From assembly GCF_001513675.1 (NCBI RefSeq), contig NZ_CP013859.1:2977081-3041080 (forward strand): a stretch of 64,000 nt of DNA. Reading direction: 5' to 3'. The notes beneath the pieces were generated by a model. That model had not been told where the DNA came from and searched no databases. It worked only from the letters and a program-made list of their open reading frames with translations. Of this stretch, positions 42,560-51,434 are shown one piece after another (positions within the stretch are counted from its first letter, which is position 1; every line of letters starts with the position of its first letter). The position numbers and the translations under genes were made by a program. Source of the stretch: Microbacterium sp. XT11 (lineage in GTDB: Bacteria > Actinomycetota > Actinomycetes > Actinomycetales > Microbacteriaceae).

Positions 42560-44373
42560 CAGGCGGCCTTCGCCCTGAGACCCTCGACGAGGAGGGCAGC
42601 CAGCTCGCGCGCGGCGACGCGCGTCTCCGGCTGGAGATTCGCGAACACGATGGTTCCGCCTCCCGCGATCTGGGGGTCGTAAGGGACGCGGACGACCTTC
42701 TTCGTCCTCGTCGCGAAATGGGCTTCCAGTTCGTTGAGACGAACGAGCGGAGCGCCGGGCGTCGACTGGTTCAGCACGACGATCGCCTCGCGCGCCTGCT
42801 CGGCATAGCCATTGGTCTCGAGCCACGTCAGGGTCTCGGACGCGAGCCGCGCCTCGTCGACGCTGAGTCCGGAGACGATCACGATCTGGTCGGCGAGGTC
42901 GAGCGTGGCCGACATGACCGAGTGCACGATACCCGTTCCGGTGTCCGTGAGCACCAGCGAGTAATAGTGAGCCGCGACGTCGGCGACATCGCGATAGTCG
43001 CTGTCGCTGAATGCCTCGGCGATGTGGGGGTCGGCGTCGGAGGCGAGCACGTCGAGGCGCGTGGCGTCGCGCGCCACGATCGCGGAGATGTCGTGGTAGC
43101 CGCGTACGTCGCCGTGGATCCGCACGAGGTCGCGCACCGACTTGTTGTGATGCGGCCGCGCCACCCGATCGGCGAGCGTGCCGCGATCCGGATTCGCGTC
43201 GACCGCGATCACCCGGTCCTCGCGCGCGTCGGCGAGCGCCATTCCGAGGAGCGCGGTGATCGTCGTCTTGCCGACGCCACCCTTGCGTGACAGCACGGGG
43301 ACGAAGCGCGCACTGCCGGACAGCGGAGCCGCGATGCGGGCAGTCAGCGCCTTGCGCTCCCGTGCCCTGCGGCCGTCGCCGATGTTGATGCGCCGGCCGG
43401 AGATCGTGTAGAGGAATTGGCTCCACGCGCCCTCGGGCTCCGGCTTCGTGACCTGAGACGGATCGAGCAGCCGGTCGGCGGTGAGCAGGTCGGCGCTCTC
43501 GCGCGAGGAGTCGCCCAGATCGTCGAGCCTCTTCGATGTGAGCGCCACCTCACCGCGCGCGGGGCGCGCCTGCGGCGCCACAGCCTTCGGCGCAGTGTCG
43601 TTCACGGTGTGTCCCTTCGTGGTCGACGCGTCGGTGCGCGCTGCGCCCGGCGTGCGATCGGATGCCGACGGGCGCGCGGATGCCGGTGCGGCGGCGGAGC
43701 GCGGCGGACGCGACGGCGTGGGCGTCAGTGCGGAGGCCTTCGCCTCGAGATCGGCCCCGGCCCGCGCGATGAATGCGGCGGCGGCAGCGGCCTCGGCTGC
43801 GACGACGTCCGCGGGGGCGCCGGCCGGCACGCTCGTCGCCTCGGCCTCCGCCGCGACCACCCGGTCGACCGAAGGCACCTCGTCTTCTTCTGCGGCGGAA
43901 GGCGTGGACACCTCCTCCGCCGCCGGCGCTGCGTCATCCGTGGCCGCCGGCGCTGCGTCCTCCGGCGCGCCCGGTGCCGTGTCCTCCGCGGAGGCGAGCG
44001 GAGCGTCGGCGTCCACCTGCGCACGCGCGGCCTCCGCGTCGGCATCCGCCGCAGAGCCGTCATCGGCCGGCACGGCGGGCTCGTCGATCTCGATCACGAT
44101 CGAGGAGCCCAGCGTGGCGGGCTCCTCGACGGCGGAGGGCTCCTCCTCCGGTGCAGCGTCGGGCTCGCGCTCGTCGTCGATGACGAGATCGACGACCTCG
44201 CCGTCGACGACCTCGTCGTCGACGAGGTCGTCCTCGTCAGCGGTCGGAAGGGAGACGGTCACCTGCGCGGTGCCGCCCAGGATGCCGATGCCGGCGGTGT
44301 CGAGCGACGCGGCGTCGTCGAGCACACCCCGCGACTGTTCGTCATCAGGGTCTGACTTCTTCTTCGGTGTCAC
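42559..44373 (-). CDS. MinD/ParA-like ATPase with a long acidic N-terminal region
   Basis: A 604-residue protein. Residues 1-270 are low complexity and acidic (Asp, Glu, Ala, Thr, Ser, Pro) and probably disordered. A basic linker follows (about 275-355), then the Walker A motif [16 protein letters not shown] (Lys364 starts KGGVGKTT). Switch motifs [14 protein letters not shown] and [14 protein letters not shown] follow, and [18 protein letters not shown] is present. The form resembles ESX/EspI-type and Flp/secretion-associated MinD ATPases, but no secretion genes are near. It may position a surface or polar complex (inference). The start is GTG 44373 with GGAG 11 nt upstream. It precedes def and follows pyruvate carboxylase. 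Confidence 0.8.
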   Translation of the reverse strand: MTPKKKSDPDDEQSRGVLDDAASLDTAGIGILGGTAQVTVSLPTADEDDLVDDEVVDGEVVDLVIDDEREPDAAPEEEPSAVEEPATLGSSIVIEIDEPAVPADDGSAADADAEAARAQVDADAPLASAEDTAPGAPEDAAPAATDDAAPAAEEVSTPSAAEEDEVPSVDRVVAAEAEATSVPAGAPADVVAAEAAAAAAFIARAGADLEAKASALTPTPSRPPRSAAAPASARPSASDRTPGAARTDASTTKGHTVNDTAPKAVAPQARPARGEVALTSKRLDDLGDSSRESADLLTADRLLDPSQVTKPEPEGAWSQFLYTISGRRINIGDGRRARERKALTARIAAPLSGSARFVPVLSRKGGVGKTTITALLGMALADAREDRVIAVDANPDRGTLADRVARPHHNKSVRDLVRIHGDVRGYHDISAIVARDATRLDVLASDADPHIAEAFSDSDYRDVADVAAHYYSLVLTDTGTGIVHSVMSATLDLADQIVIVSGLSVDEARLASETLTWLETNGYAEQAREAIVVLNQSTPGAPLVRLNELEAHFATRTKKVVRVPYDPQIAGGGTIVFANLQPETRVAARELAALLVEGLRAKAA

Positions 44374-44440
44374 GATGCACTCCAAGCGTGTGCGGGCCTC
44401 GGGTGCGTCACATGCGTGCGCGGCCCTCGCCCGCACAAGA

Positions 44441-47400
44441 TTAGTGTGCGGGGCTGATGACGACCAAAAGATCTCCCGCGTCCACCTGCTGGGTGGCACC
44501 GATCGCCAGCCGCTCCACCACGCCCTCGACGGGCGCCGTGATCGCGGCCTCCATCTTCATGGCTTCGATCGACGCCACCGGCTCACCGGCACGCACCCTG
44601 TCGCCGACCTCGACCTTGAGAGTGACCACACCGGAGAACGGCGCGGCCACCTGGCCGGGCACGGAGGTGTCTGCCTTCTCCGCCTCATGCACGTCGACCG
44701 CGATCGAACGGTCGCGCACGAAGACAGGACGCAGCTGGCCGTTGAGCGTGGTCATGACCGTGCGCATGCCCTTGTCGTCGGCGTCGCCGATCGCTTCGAG
44801 CCCTACGTACAGCTGCACTCCGCGATCGATCTCGACGAGGTGCTCCTGCCCCTGCACGAGACCGTAGAGGTAGTCGCCGGTGGCGAGCACCGACAGGTCG
44901 CCGTACTGCTCGCGCGTCTGCGTGAACTCCCGGGTCGGGCCGGGGAACAGCAGCGCGTTCAGACGCGAACGCCGGGTCGCGCTGTCGCCCGCGAGCGCCT
45001 TCTCGTCATCCGCGGAGAGCTCCGTCACACCGGTGCGCACCGTGCGCCCTGCGAGCACCTTGGACCGGAACGGCTCCGGCCATCCGCCGGGGAGGTCGCC
45101 GAGCTCCCCGGCCATGAAGCCGACCACGGAATCCGGCACGTCGTACCTCTCGGGGTGCGCCTCGAAATCGTCCGGGTCCGCCTTGACGGCCGCGAGGTGC
45201 AGCGCGAGGTCGCCGACGACCTTCGACGACGGGGTCACCTTCGGCACGCGGCCCAGGATGCGGTCGGCGGCGGCGTACATGTCCTCGATCAGCTCGAAGT
45301 CGTCTGCCAGGCCGAGCGCCTTCGCCTGCTGGCGGAGGTTGGAGAGCTGCCCGCCCGGGATCTCGTGGTGGTACACGCGGCCCGTGGGTCCGGGAAGCCC
45401 GGACTCGAACGGGGCGTACTGACGCCGCACGGCCTCCCAGTAGGGCTCGAGGTCGGAGACCCCGGCGAGATCGATCCCGCTGTCTCGCTCGGTGTGCGCG
45501 AGCGCAGCCACGAGCGACGAGAGCGACGGCTGGCTCGTCGTCCCGGAAAGAGGAGCGGATGCCGCGTCGACGGCATCCACGCCCGCCGCGCTGGCTGCGA
45601 GGAGCGTGGCGAGCTGACCGCCGGGGGTGTCATGCGTGTGCAGGTGCACGGGTAGCTCGAACCGCTCGCGCAGCGCCGTGACCAGGCGAGCGGCCGCGGC
45701 GGGGCGCAGGAGCCCCGCCATGTCCTTGATCGCGATGATGTGCGCGCCGGCGTCCACGATCTGCTCCGCCAGCCTCAGGTAGTAGTCCAGCGTGTAAAGG
45801 TCCTCGGACGGGTTGAGCAGGTCGCCGGTGTAGCACAGCGCCACCTCGGCGATCGCGGTGCCGGTGCCCCGCACGGCCTCGATCGCAGGGCGCATCTGCT
45901 CGACGTCGTTCAGCGCGTCGAAGATGCGGAAGATGTCGACGCCGCTGGCAGCGGCCTCGGCGACGAACGCATCCGTCACGGCCGTCGGGTACGGCGTGTA
46001 GCCGACGGTGTTCCGCCCGCGCAGGAGCATCTGGATCGCCACATTGGGCAGCGCCGTGCGCAGCTTGTCCAGTCGCTCCCACGGGTCCTCGCCGAGGAAG
46101 CGCAGGGCGACGTCGTAGGTCGCGCCTCCCCAGGCTTCGACGGAAAGCAGACCAGGGGTGAGCCTGGCCAGGTAAGGAGCGGCGGCGACGAGGTCCCTCG
46201 TCCGCACCCGCGTGGCGAGCAGCGACTGGTGCGCATCGCGGAACGTCGTGTCCGTGATCGCGAGAGTGGTCTGCGCACGGAGGCTCTTCGCGAAGCCCTC
46301 AGGCCCGAGTTCGAGGAGGCGCTGCCGCGAACCTGCCGGCGGTTCGGCGGTCAGGTCGATCGGCGGGAGCTTCGTGAGCGGGTCGGCGACGGCAGGCCGG
46401 TTCCCGTGCGGCTTGTTGACGGTGACGTCGACGAGCCAGGTGAGCAGCTTGGTCCCGCGGTCCTTCGACACTCGACCGCGCACGAGGTCGGGCCGCTCGT
46501 CGATGAAGGAGGTGCTCACGTCACCGGCGACGAACGCCTCGTCGTCGAGGAGCGCCTGGAGGAACGGGATGTTGGTGGACACGCCCCGGATGCGGAACTC
46601 GGCGAGGGCACGGCGCGCACGAGCGACCGCCGCGGGGAAGTCGCGGCCGCGGCAGGTGAGCTTCGCGAGCATCGAGTCGAAGTGAGGGCTGATCTGCGCC
46701 CCCTGGTGCACCGTGCCGCCGTCGAGGCGGATGCCGGCGCCGCCGGGCGAGCGGTAGGTGGTGATCTTCCCGGTGTCGGGGCGGAAGCCCTGCGTGGGGT
46801 CCTCGGTCGTGATGCGGCACTGCAGCGCGGCTCCGCGGAGGTGCAGATCCTCCTGGCGGAGACCCAGCTCATCGAGGGTCTGCCCCGCCGCGATGCGCAT
46901 CTGGCTCTGCACGAGGTCGACGTCGGTGACCTCCTCGGTCACGGTGTGCTCGACCTGGATGCGCGGGTTCATCTCGATGAAGACGACCTCGCCCGCGCGC
47001 TCCCCCGCCGTCTCCAGCAGGAACTCCACCGTTCCGGCGTTCTCGTAGCCGATCGACCGCGCGAAGGCCACGGCGTATCCGTGCAGAGCGGTGCGGATGC
47101 TGTCGTCGAGGTTGGGCGCCGGTGCGATCTCGACGACCTTCTGGTGCCGCCTCTGCACCGAGCAGTCGCGTTCGAACAGGTGCACGGTCTCGCCGGTCTT
47201 GTCGGCGAGGATCTGCACCTCGATGTGCCGCGGCCGCACCACGGCCTGCTCGAGGAACATGCGCGGATCGCCGAACGCGCTGGCGGCTTCCCGCATGGCC
47301 TCGGCCAGAGCGGGCGCGAGCTCCTCCTTCGTCTCGACGCGGCGCATGCCGCGCCCGCCGCCGCCCGCGACCGCCTTGGCGAAGAGCGGGAAGCCGATCT

Positions 47401-47848
47401 CGTCCGCCTGCGCCACGAGCGCATCGACGTCGTCGGACGCCTCCGTGGATCGCAGCACGGGCACGCCCGCTTCGATGGCGTGGCGCTTGGCCTCGACCTT
47501 GTTGCCTGCCATCTCCAGCACCTTCGCCGGGGGGCCGATGAAGACGATGCCGTTCGCCGCGGCCTTCTCGGCGAGCTCCGGGTTCTCCGACAGGAACCCG
47601 TACCCGGGGTAGATCGCGTCGGCACCCGACTCCCGCGCGACGCGGATGATCTCGTCGACGTCGAGATAGGCGCGCACGGGATGCCCGCGATCTCCGATCT
47701 CGTACGCCTCATCAGCCTTCAGCCGGTGGACGGAACCCCGGTCCTCGTGAGGGAAGACGGCGACCGTCCTCGCACCCACCTCGTACGCCGCGCGGAATGC
47801 GCGGATCGCGATCTCGCCGCGGTTCGCCACAAGGATCTTCGTGAACAT
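44441..47848 (-). CDS. pyc: Pyruvate carboxylase
   Basis: Carboxylates pyruvate to oxaloacetate with biotin and ATP. The 1135-residue protein is full length and single chain. It has an N-terminal biotin carboxylase (FTKILVANRGEIAIRAFRAA, PGYGFLSENPELA, EMNPRIQVEHTVTEEV), a central carboxyltransferase barrel (TFRDAHQSLLATRVRTRDL, EAWGGATYDVALRFLGEDPW, HTHDTPGGQLATLLA), and a C-terminal biotinyl domain with IEAMKMEAAIT. The ATG at 47848 follows AGAGGTG; a longer frame starting MC at 47854 is also possible. It supplies oxaloacetate for amino acids such as those of the peptidoglycan. Confidence 0.97.
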   Translation of the reverse strand: MFTKILVANRGEIAIRAFRAAYEVGARTVAVFPHEDRGSVHRLKADEAYEIGDRGHPVRAYLDVDEIIRVARESGADAIYPGYGFLSENPELAEKAAANGIVFIGPPAKVLEMAGNKVEAKRHAIEAGVPVLRSTEASDDVDALVAQADEIGFPLFAKAVAGGGGRGMRRVETKEELAPALAEAMREAASAFGDPRMFLEQAVVRPRHIEVQILADKTGETVHLFERDCSVQRRHQKVVEIAPAPNLDDSIRTALHGYAVAFARSIGYENAGTVEFLLETAGERAGEVVFIEMNPRIQVEHTVTEEVTDVDLVQSQMRIAAGQTLDELGLRQEDLHLRGAALQCRITTEDPTQGFRPDTGKITTYRSPGGAGIRLDGGTVHQGAQISPHFDSMLAKLTCRGRDFPAAVARARRALAEFRIRGVSTNIPFLQALLDDEAFVAGDVSTSFIDERPDLVRGRVSKDRGTKLLTWLVDVTVNKPHGNRPAVADPLTKLPPIDLTAEPPAGSRQRLLELGPEGFAKSLRAQTTLAITDTTFRDAHQSLLATRVRTRDLVAAAPYLARLTPGLLSVEAWGGATYDVALRFLGEDPWERLDKLRTALPNVAIQMLLRGRNTVGYTPYPTAVTDAFVAEAAASGVDIFRIFDALNDVEQMRPAIEAVRGTGTAIAEVALCYTGDLLNPSEDLYTLDYYLRLAEQIVDAGAHIIAIKDMAGLLRPAAAARLVTALRERFELPVHLHTHDTPGGQLATLLAASAAGVDAVDAASAPLSGTTSQPSLSSLVAALAHTERDSGIDLAGVSDLEPYWEAVRRQYAPFESGLPGPTGRVYHHEIPGGQLSNLRQQAKALGLADDFELIEDMYAAADRILGRVPKVTPSSKVVGDLALHLAAVKADPDDFEAHPERYDVPDSVVGFMAGELGDLPGGWPEPFRSKVLAGRTVRTGVTELSADDEKALAGDSATRRSRLNALLFPGPTREFTQTREQYGDLSVLATGDYLYGLVQGQEHLVEIDRGVQLYVGLEAIGDADDKGMRTVMTTLNGQLRPVFVRDRSIAVDVHEAEKADTSVPGQVAAPFSGVVTLKVEVGDRVRAGEPVASIEAMKMEAAITAPVEGVVERLAIGATQQVDAGDLLVVISPAH

Positions 47849-47941
47849 GCACACCTCTAAGGGCTCGATGCTCGACGTTTTCGTCGTGCATGGGGCGGGG
47901 CTGAGTGTTCCCCCAGCCTAGGGGAAGGTAACGTGGAGTCC

Positions 47942-48754
47942 GTGCACGTACTCAGCGTCAGCTCTCTCAAGGGAGGCGTCGGCAAGACGACCGTGACTCT
48001 CGGACTGGCCTCAGCGGCCTTCGCCCGGGGCGTCAGGACTCTCGTCGTCGACCTCGACCCGCAGTCCGACGTCTCCACCGGCATGGACATCCAGGTCGCC
48101 GGTCGACTCAACGTCGCAGACGTCCTGGCGAACCCCAAGGAGAAGGTCGTCCGGCAGGCGATCACCGCCAGCGGCTGGGCGAAGGTGCACCCGGGCACCA
48201 TCGATGTGCTCATCGGCAGCCCGTCGGCCATCAACTTCGACGGTCCGCACCCGAGCGTCCGCGACGTGTGGAAGCTCGAGGAGGCCCTCGCCGCCGTCGA
48301 GGCCGACTATGATCTCGTGCTCATCGACTGCGCACCGTCTCTCAACGCCCTCACCCGCACGGCATGGGCTGCCAGCGACCGCGTGATGGTGGTCACCGAG
48401 CCGGGGTTGTTCTCCGTCGCGGCGGCCGACCGCGCGCTGCGTGCGATCGAGGAGATCCGCCGCGGCCTCTCCCCCCGTCTGCAGCCGCTGGGCATCGTGG
48501 TCAACCGCGTGCGCCCGCAGTCGATCGAGCACCAGTTCCGCATCAAGGAGCTGCGCGACATGTTCGGCCCGCTCGTCCTGTCTCCGCAGCTTCCCGAGCG
48601 CACGTCGCTGCAGCAGGCACAGGGCGCCGCGAAGCCCTTGCACATCTGGCCGGGAGACTCCGCACAGGAGTTGGCCGCCGACTTCGACCTCTTGCTCGAC
48701 CGGATCATCCGCACTGGGCGCATCCCGGTGCCGGAGAACGGCCCTCAGGCCTGA
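47942..48754 (+). CDS. ParA family ATPase
   Basis: A 270-residue Walker-type ATPase. The deviant Walker A is [18 protein letters not shown], followed by VVDLDPQSDVSTGMD and LVLIDCAPSLNALTRTAW; the C-terminal part has GIVVNRVRPQSIEHQFRIKEL. It resembles orphan ParA proteins that position polar or division complexes. No parB is beside it. The GTG at 47942 is favoured because TAACGT lies 7 nt upstream; the GTG at 47933 is an alternative. It is divergent from pyruvate carboxylase. Confidence 0.9.
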   Translation: MHVLSVSSLKGGVGKTTVTLGLASAAFARGVRTLVVDLDPQSDVSTGMDIQVAGRLNVADVLANPKEKVVRQAITASGWAKVHPGTIDVLIGSPSAINFDGPHPSVRDVWKLEEALAAVEADYDLVLIDCAPSLNALTRTAWAASDRVMVVTEPGLFSVAAADRALRAIEEIRRGLSPRLQPLGIVVNRVRPQSIEHQFRIKELRDMFGPLVLSPQLPERTSLQQAQGAAKPLHIWPGDSAQELAADFDLLLDRIIRTGRIPVPENGPQA

Positions 48755-48772
48755 TCCACCGCGCACACGTGA

Positions 48773-48797
48773 AACGCCCGCTCATCGAGCGGGCGTT
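48773..48797. terminator. Hairpin terminator between parA and the MerR gene
   Basis: An 11-bp perfect stem (AACGCCCGCTC and GAGCGGGCGTT) around an ATC loop lies between two convergent genes, 19 nt after the parA stop. Confidence 0.8.
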
Positions 48798-48840
48798 CTC
48801 CGTTTCTGTCGGATGCGCTCCGGGTCAGTGCCCGGGAGTG

Positions 48841-49386
48841 TCAGGCCGAGCGCCGGGCACGACGTGCAGACAGCTCGTCGACAGGGTCGGGCGCCGTGGG
48901 GTCGAACTCCACGAGCGTCGACTCGACCTCGCGCAGGACCTTTCCGACGGCGATGCCGAAGACGCCCTGACCGCGGCTGACCAGGTCGATCACCTCGTCG
49001 TTCGACGTGCACAGGTAGACCGACGCGCCATCGCTCATGAGGGTGGTGCCCGCGAGATCGCGGATGCCGGCCCGGCGCAGCTCTTCCACCGCGGTGCGGA
49101 TCTGCTGCAGCGAGATGCCGGTGTCGAGAAGGCTCTTCACGAGCTTGAGGACGAGGATGTCGCGGAACCCGTAGAGGCGCTGCGAACCGGAGCCGCTGGC
49201 GCCGCGGACGGTCGGCTCCACGAGCTCGGTGCGGGCCCAGTAGTCGAGCTGGCGATACGTGATGCCCGCCGCCCGCGCGGCCACGGCGCCGCGGTAGCCG
49301 ACCTCGTCATCCATGGCCGGGAGGCCGTCGGTGAAGAGGAGTTCGGTCACGAACCGCGGGTCGCCTGCACGCTCGTCCGCATTCAT
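48841..49386 (-). CDS. MerR family regulator, Rv1830 type
   Basis: A 181-residue regulator with a winged-helix MerR DNA-binding domain in ITYRQLDYWARTELVEPTVR, then QRLYGFRDILVLKLVKSLLDTGISLQQIRTAVEEL. The N-terminal 30 residues are a charged extension. The C-terminal part (LMSDGASVYLCTSNDEVIDLV) is a small ligand-binding-like module. With FtsR and GarA nearby it reproduces the garA-Rv1828-Rv1830 arrangement of M. tuberculosis, except that the nuclease gene Rv1829 is missing. A good promoter lies upstream (TTGCCG-N17-TAGCGT). ATG 49386 follows GGGAGGACTTCAG. Confidence 0.88.
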   Translation of the reverse strand: MNADERAGDPRFVTELLFTDGLPAMDDEVGYRGAVAARAAGITYRQLDYWARTELVEPTVRGASGSGSQRLYGFRDILVLKLVKSLLDTGISLQQIRTAVEELRRAGIRDLAGTTLMSDGASVYLCTSNDEVIDLVSRGQGVFGIAVGKVLREVESTLVEFDPTAPDPVDELSARRARRSA

Positions 49387-49415
49387 CTGAAGTCCTCCCT
49401 GAAGCTGTTACCTCC

Positions 49416-49444
49416 ACGCTAGAGCAGTGCCATGACACCGGCAA
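49416..49444 (-). promoter_or_regulatory. Promoter of the Rv1830-type MerR gene
   Basis: On the minus strand TTGCCG (49439-49444), a 17-bp spacer and TAGCGT (49416-49421) form a vegetative promoter 30 nt before the ATG. It is separate from the ftsR-garA unit. Confidence 0.55.
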
Positions 49445-49485
49445 CGACATCCGCACCGCTCGGAAGGTGTGTCGCAATCAGTTCG

Positions 49486-50172
49486 TTACGAAAGGACCCT
49501 GGACAGCGCTTCCTTGACGAAATGCGCGCGCACCTCGTCGATCTTCGTCGCGAGTTCGGGGCCCAGTTCGCTCGCCTTGGCACGCGACGCGGCGTCGGTG
49601 CGCCGCAGCAGCGCGGACATCGCCGACTCGATGAGCGACACCTCTCGCTCGGCGCTCTGCCGGAGCGATCGCAGATGGCGCGGTTCGATGCCGTGGCGGT
49701 CGAGCGCGACGAGTCCGCGCAGCAGCGTCACCGTGCTCTCGGGGTAGGTCTCCTGCGCTGCGATGACGCCGGTGCTGATCGCGTCGTTCAGCAGCTGCGG
49801 CCCGGCGCCCGCTGCGGCCAGCAGCTCCTCCCGCCGGTAGCGTCGGGGCGCGGGCGCGATGGACGGCGGAGGCACGATGCCGGCGGACTCGCCGCGGGCC
49901 TCGGCTTCGTCGAGCTGTTCGCGGATCACGCTGAGCGGCAGGTAGTGGTCGCGCTGCAGGGTGAGCCCCAGACGCAGGCGCTCGATGTCCGCCTGCGAGA
50001 ACTTGCGGTACCCCGACTCGGTGCGCGAGGGGGTGACGATGCCCTGCACCTCCAGGAAGCGGAGCTTGCTCGAGGTCAGATCGGGGAACTCGGGCGTCAG
50101 CCTCGCGAGCACCTGACCGATGCTCAGCAGGCCCGCGGACGCGGAGCGTTCGCGGGCGGGAGAGGCCGCCAT
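49486..50172 (-). CDS. ftsR: MerR family regulator FtsR (Rv1828 type)
   Basis: A 228-residue regulator. In Corynebacterium, FtsR activates ftsZ. The N-terminal DNA-binding domain reads LLSIGQVLARLTPEFPDLTSSKLRFLEVQG (a MerR winged helix with an unusual LTxEFPDLTxSKLRFLE) and SGYRKFSQADIERLRLGLTLQRDHYLPLSVIREQL. A C-terminal helical effector-like region follows (about 100-228), with ELLAAAGAGPQLLNDAISTG. The start ATG at 50172 overlaps the garA stop by 1 bp. Regulation of ftsZ is an inference from the family, but see the palindrome at 16720-16734. Confidence 0.88.
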   Translation of the reverse strand: MAASPARERSASAGLLSIGQVLARLTPEFPDLTSSKLRFLEVQGIVTPSRTESGYRKFSQADIERLRLGLTLQRDHYLPLSVIREQLDEAEARGESAGIVPPPSIAPAPRRYRREELLAAAGAGPQLLNDAISTGVIAAQETYPESTVTLLRGLVALDRHGIEPRHLRSLRQSAEREVSLIESAMSALLRRTDAASRAKASELGPELATKIDEVRAHFVKEALSRVLS

Positions 50173-50657
50173 CAGGCGTTCGCCGCCGGACGGTCGGCGG
50201 GCGAGGCGAAGAAGTTCAGCCGGAACTTGCCGACGCGCAGCTCGGCACCATCGGTGAGAGCGCTGCGGTCGACCCGCTCGCCGTTGACATACGTGCCGTT
50301 GAGCGAGCGCTGATCGATGATCTCGAAAGAGGTGCCGTTCCGGGTGATCTCGGCGTGACGGCGCGACACGGTCACGTCGTCGAAGAAGATGTCTGCCTCG
50401 GGGTGGCGTCCGACGGTCGTGACGTCGGTGTCGAGCAGGTAGCGGGCACCGGCAAGAGCGCCGGAGCGGACCAGGAGGAGCGCGGAGCCGGAAGGGAGCG
50501 CCGCGATGGCGCTCTGCTCGACGTCGGTCAACTCGACGCCGAACGGCACGAACGACAGGTCGGAGTCATGCCCGAACGTCTGCGTCACGTCGTGCCTCTG
50601 CTCGCCGGGACGATGGATCGCGGCGTCTCCGCCCGGTCGGCTCTCGCTGTCAGTCAC
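50172..50657 (-). CDS. garA: FHA domain regulator GarA/OdhI
   Basis: A 161-residue FHA protein that, when unphosphorylated, inhibits the 2-oxoglutarate dehydrogenase complex in mycobacteria and corynebacteria. The FHA domain (about 75-160) has TVGRHPEADIFFDDVTVSRRHAEI and NGTYVNGERVDR. The N-terminal phosphosite region reads HDVTQTFGHDSDL (Thr25, Thr27), unlike the usual ETTSVF. The GTG at 50657 follows AGGAGGGCACA; a TAGTCT hexamer lies 25 nt further upstream. It is cotranscribed with ftsR (1-bp overlap). The PASTA kinase at 33071 is a candidate partner. Confidence 0.9.
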   Translation of the reverse strand: MTDSESRPGGDAAIHRPGEQRHDVTQTFGHDSDLSFVPFGVELTDVEQSAIAALPSGSALLLVRSGALAGARYLLDTDVTTVGRHPEADIFFDDVTVSRRHAEITRNGTSFEIIDQRSLNGTYVNGERVDRSALTDGAELRVGKFRLNFFASPADRPAANA

Positions 50658-50744
50658 TGTGCCCTCCTGGTCGTCCAGACTAACCGATCCGGGGCGCCTC
50701 GCGGGAGGCTCGTTCACACTCAGCCGTCGCATACCGGCGATTCC

Positions 50745-50750
50745 TAGGCT
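50745..50750 (+). promoter_or_regulatory. Candidate leaderless -10 hexamer of the copC-type gene
   Basis: TAGGCT, 6 nt (GGTCCT), then the GTG at 50757. Confidence 0.5.
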
Positions 50751-50756
50751 GGTCCT

Positions 50757-51425
50757 GTGAAAACCGCAGCTCGCCGCCTCCCCGCCGCCCCGATCGCCCT
50801 CGCCGCAGCACTGCTGACCGCGTTCCTCGTGCTGTTCTCACCGCTGTCGGCATCCGCGCACGACGCACTGGTGGCTTCGTCTCCTGAGGCCGACAGCACC
50901 GTGCAGACGCTGCCGTCCGAGCTGACCCTCACCTTCAGCAACAAGCTGATCGACGGCGAGGGCGCGACGGAGGTCGTCGTGACGGATGCCGCGGGGACGG
51001 TCGTCTCCGATGGCCCGGCCACCGTGAACGGCGCCGTGGTGACGCAGGGGCTCGTCGCGGAGGCCGACGCCGGCGCGTATCACGTGGTGTGGAGGATCGT
51101 GTCCAGCGACGGGCATCCGACGTCGGGCGAATTCTCCTTCGCCGTCGCCGCGAGCACGCGAACGGGCAGCGCGTCGCCGAGCGCCGAGCCGACCGCGACG
51201 GCCAGCGCTCCGTCCGCCACGTCCACCCCCACCACGGCACCGGCCGCGGATGCTCCCGCGGAGGGCGACGGCGTCGGCATCTGGCTGCTCGCGATCATCG
51301 GGGCGCTCATCGTCGCCGCCGTGATCGTGGTGCTTCTTTCACGTCGTGGAAACCGCGGGACGACCGGCATCCGCGGTGCCGACGGGGCGTCCTCCGAGGC
51401 CTCCGACGACCCCTCGGCGCGATAG
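50757..51425 (+). CDS. CopC-domain secreted membrane-anchored protein
   Basis: A 222-residue protein: signal peptide (about 1-35, ending SASA) and then HDALVASSPEADSTV, the CopC N-terminus whose first His after cleavage would coordinate Cu(II). The CopC beta-barrel (about 36-125) has LTLTFSNKLIDGEG and SSDGHPTSGEFSFAV; an Ala/Thr/Ser/Pro linker, a helix (IWLLAIIGALIVAAVIVVLL, about 182-201) and a basic tail RRGNRGT follow. It is upstream of lpdA and divergent from garA. The role is likely copper binding at the surface; no CopD partner is nearby. Leaderless GTG start. Confidence 0.85.
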   Translation: MKTAARRLPAAPIALAAALLTAFLVLFSPLSASAHDALVASSPEADSTVQTLPSELTLTFSNKLIDGEGATEVVVTDAAGTVVSDGPATVNGAVVTQGLVAEADAGAYHVVWRIVSSDGHPTSGEFSFAVAASTRTGSASPSAEPTATASAPSATSTPTTAPAADAPAEGDGVGIWLLAIIGALIVAAVIVVLLSRRGNRGTTGIRGADGASSEASDDPSAR

Positions 51426-51434
51426 GCTGAAGGC
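51423..51434 (+). promoter_or_regulatory. Candidate leaderless promoter of lpdA overlapping the copC stop
   Basis: The copC stop codon TAG (51423-51425) is the first half of TAGGCT, followed by GAAGGC and the ATG at 51435. This repeats the hisD-nrdR arrangement. Confidence 0.45.

Noticed and set aside
45740..47860. A 706-codon plus-strand open frame opposite pyruvate carboxylase
   Set aside because: The minus strand encodes a full pyruvate carboxylase with its biotin and P-loop motifs; the antisense frame has none.
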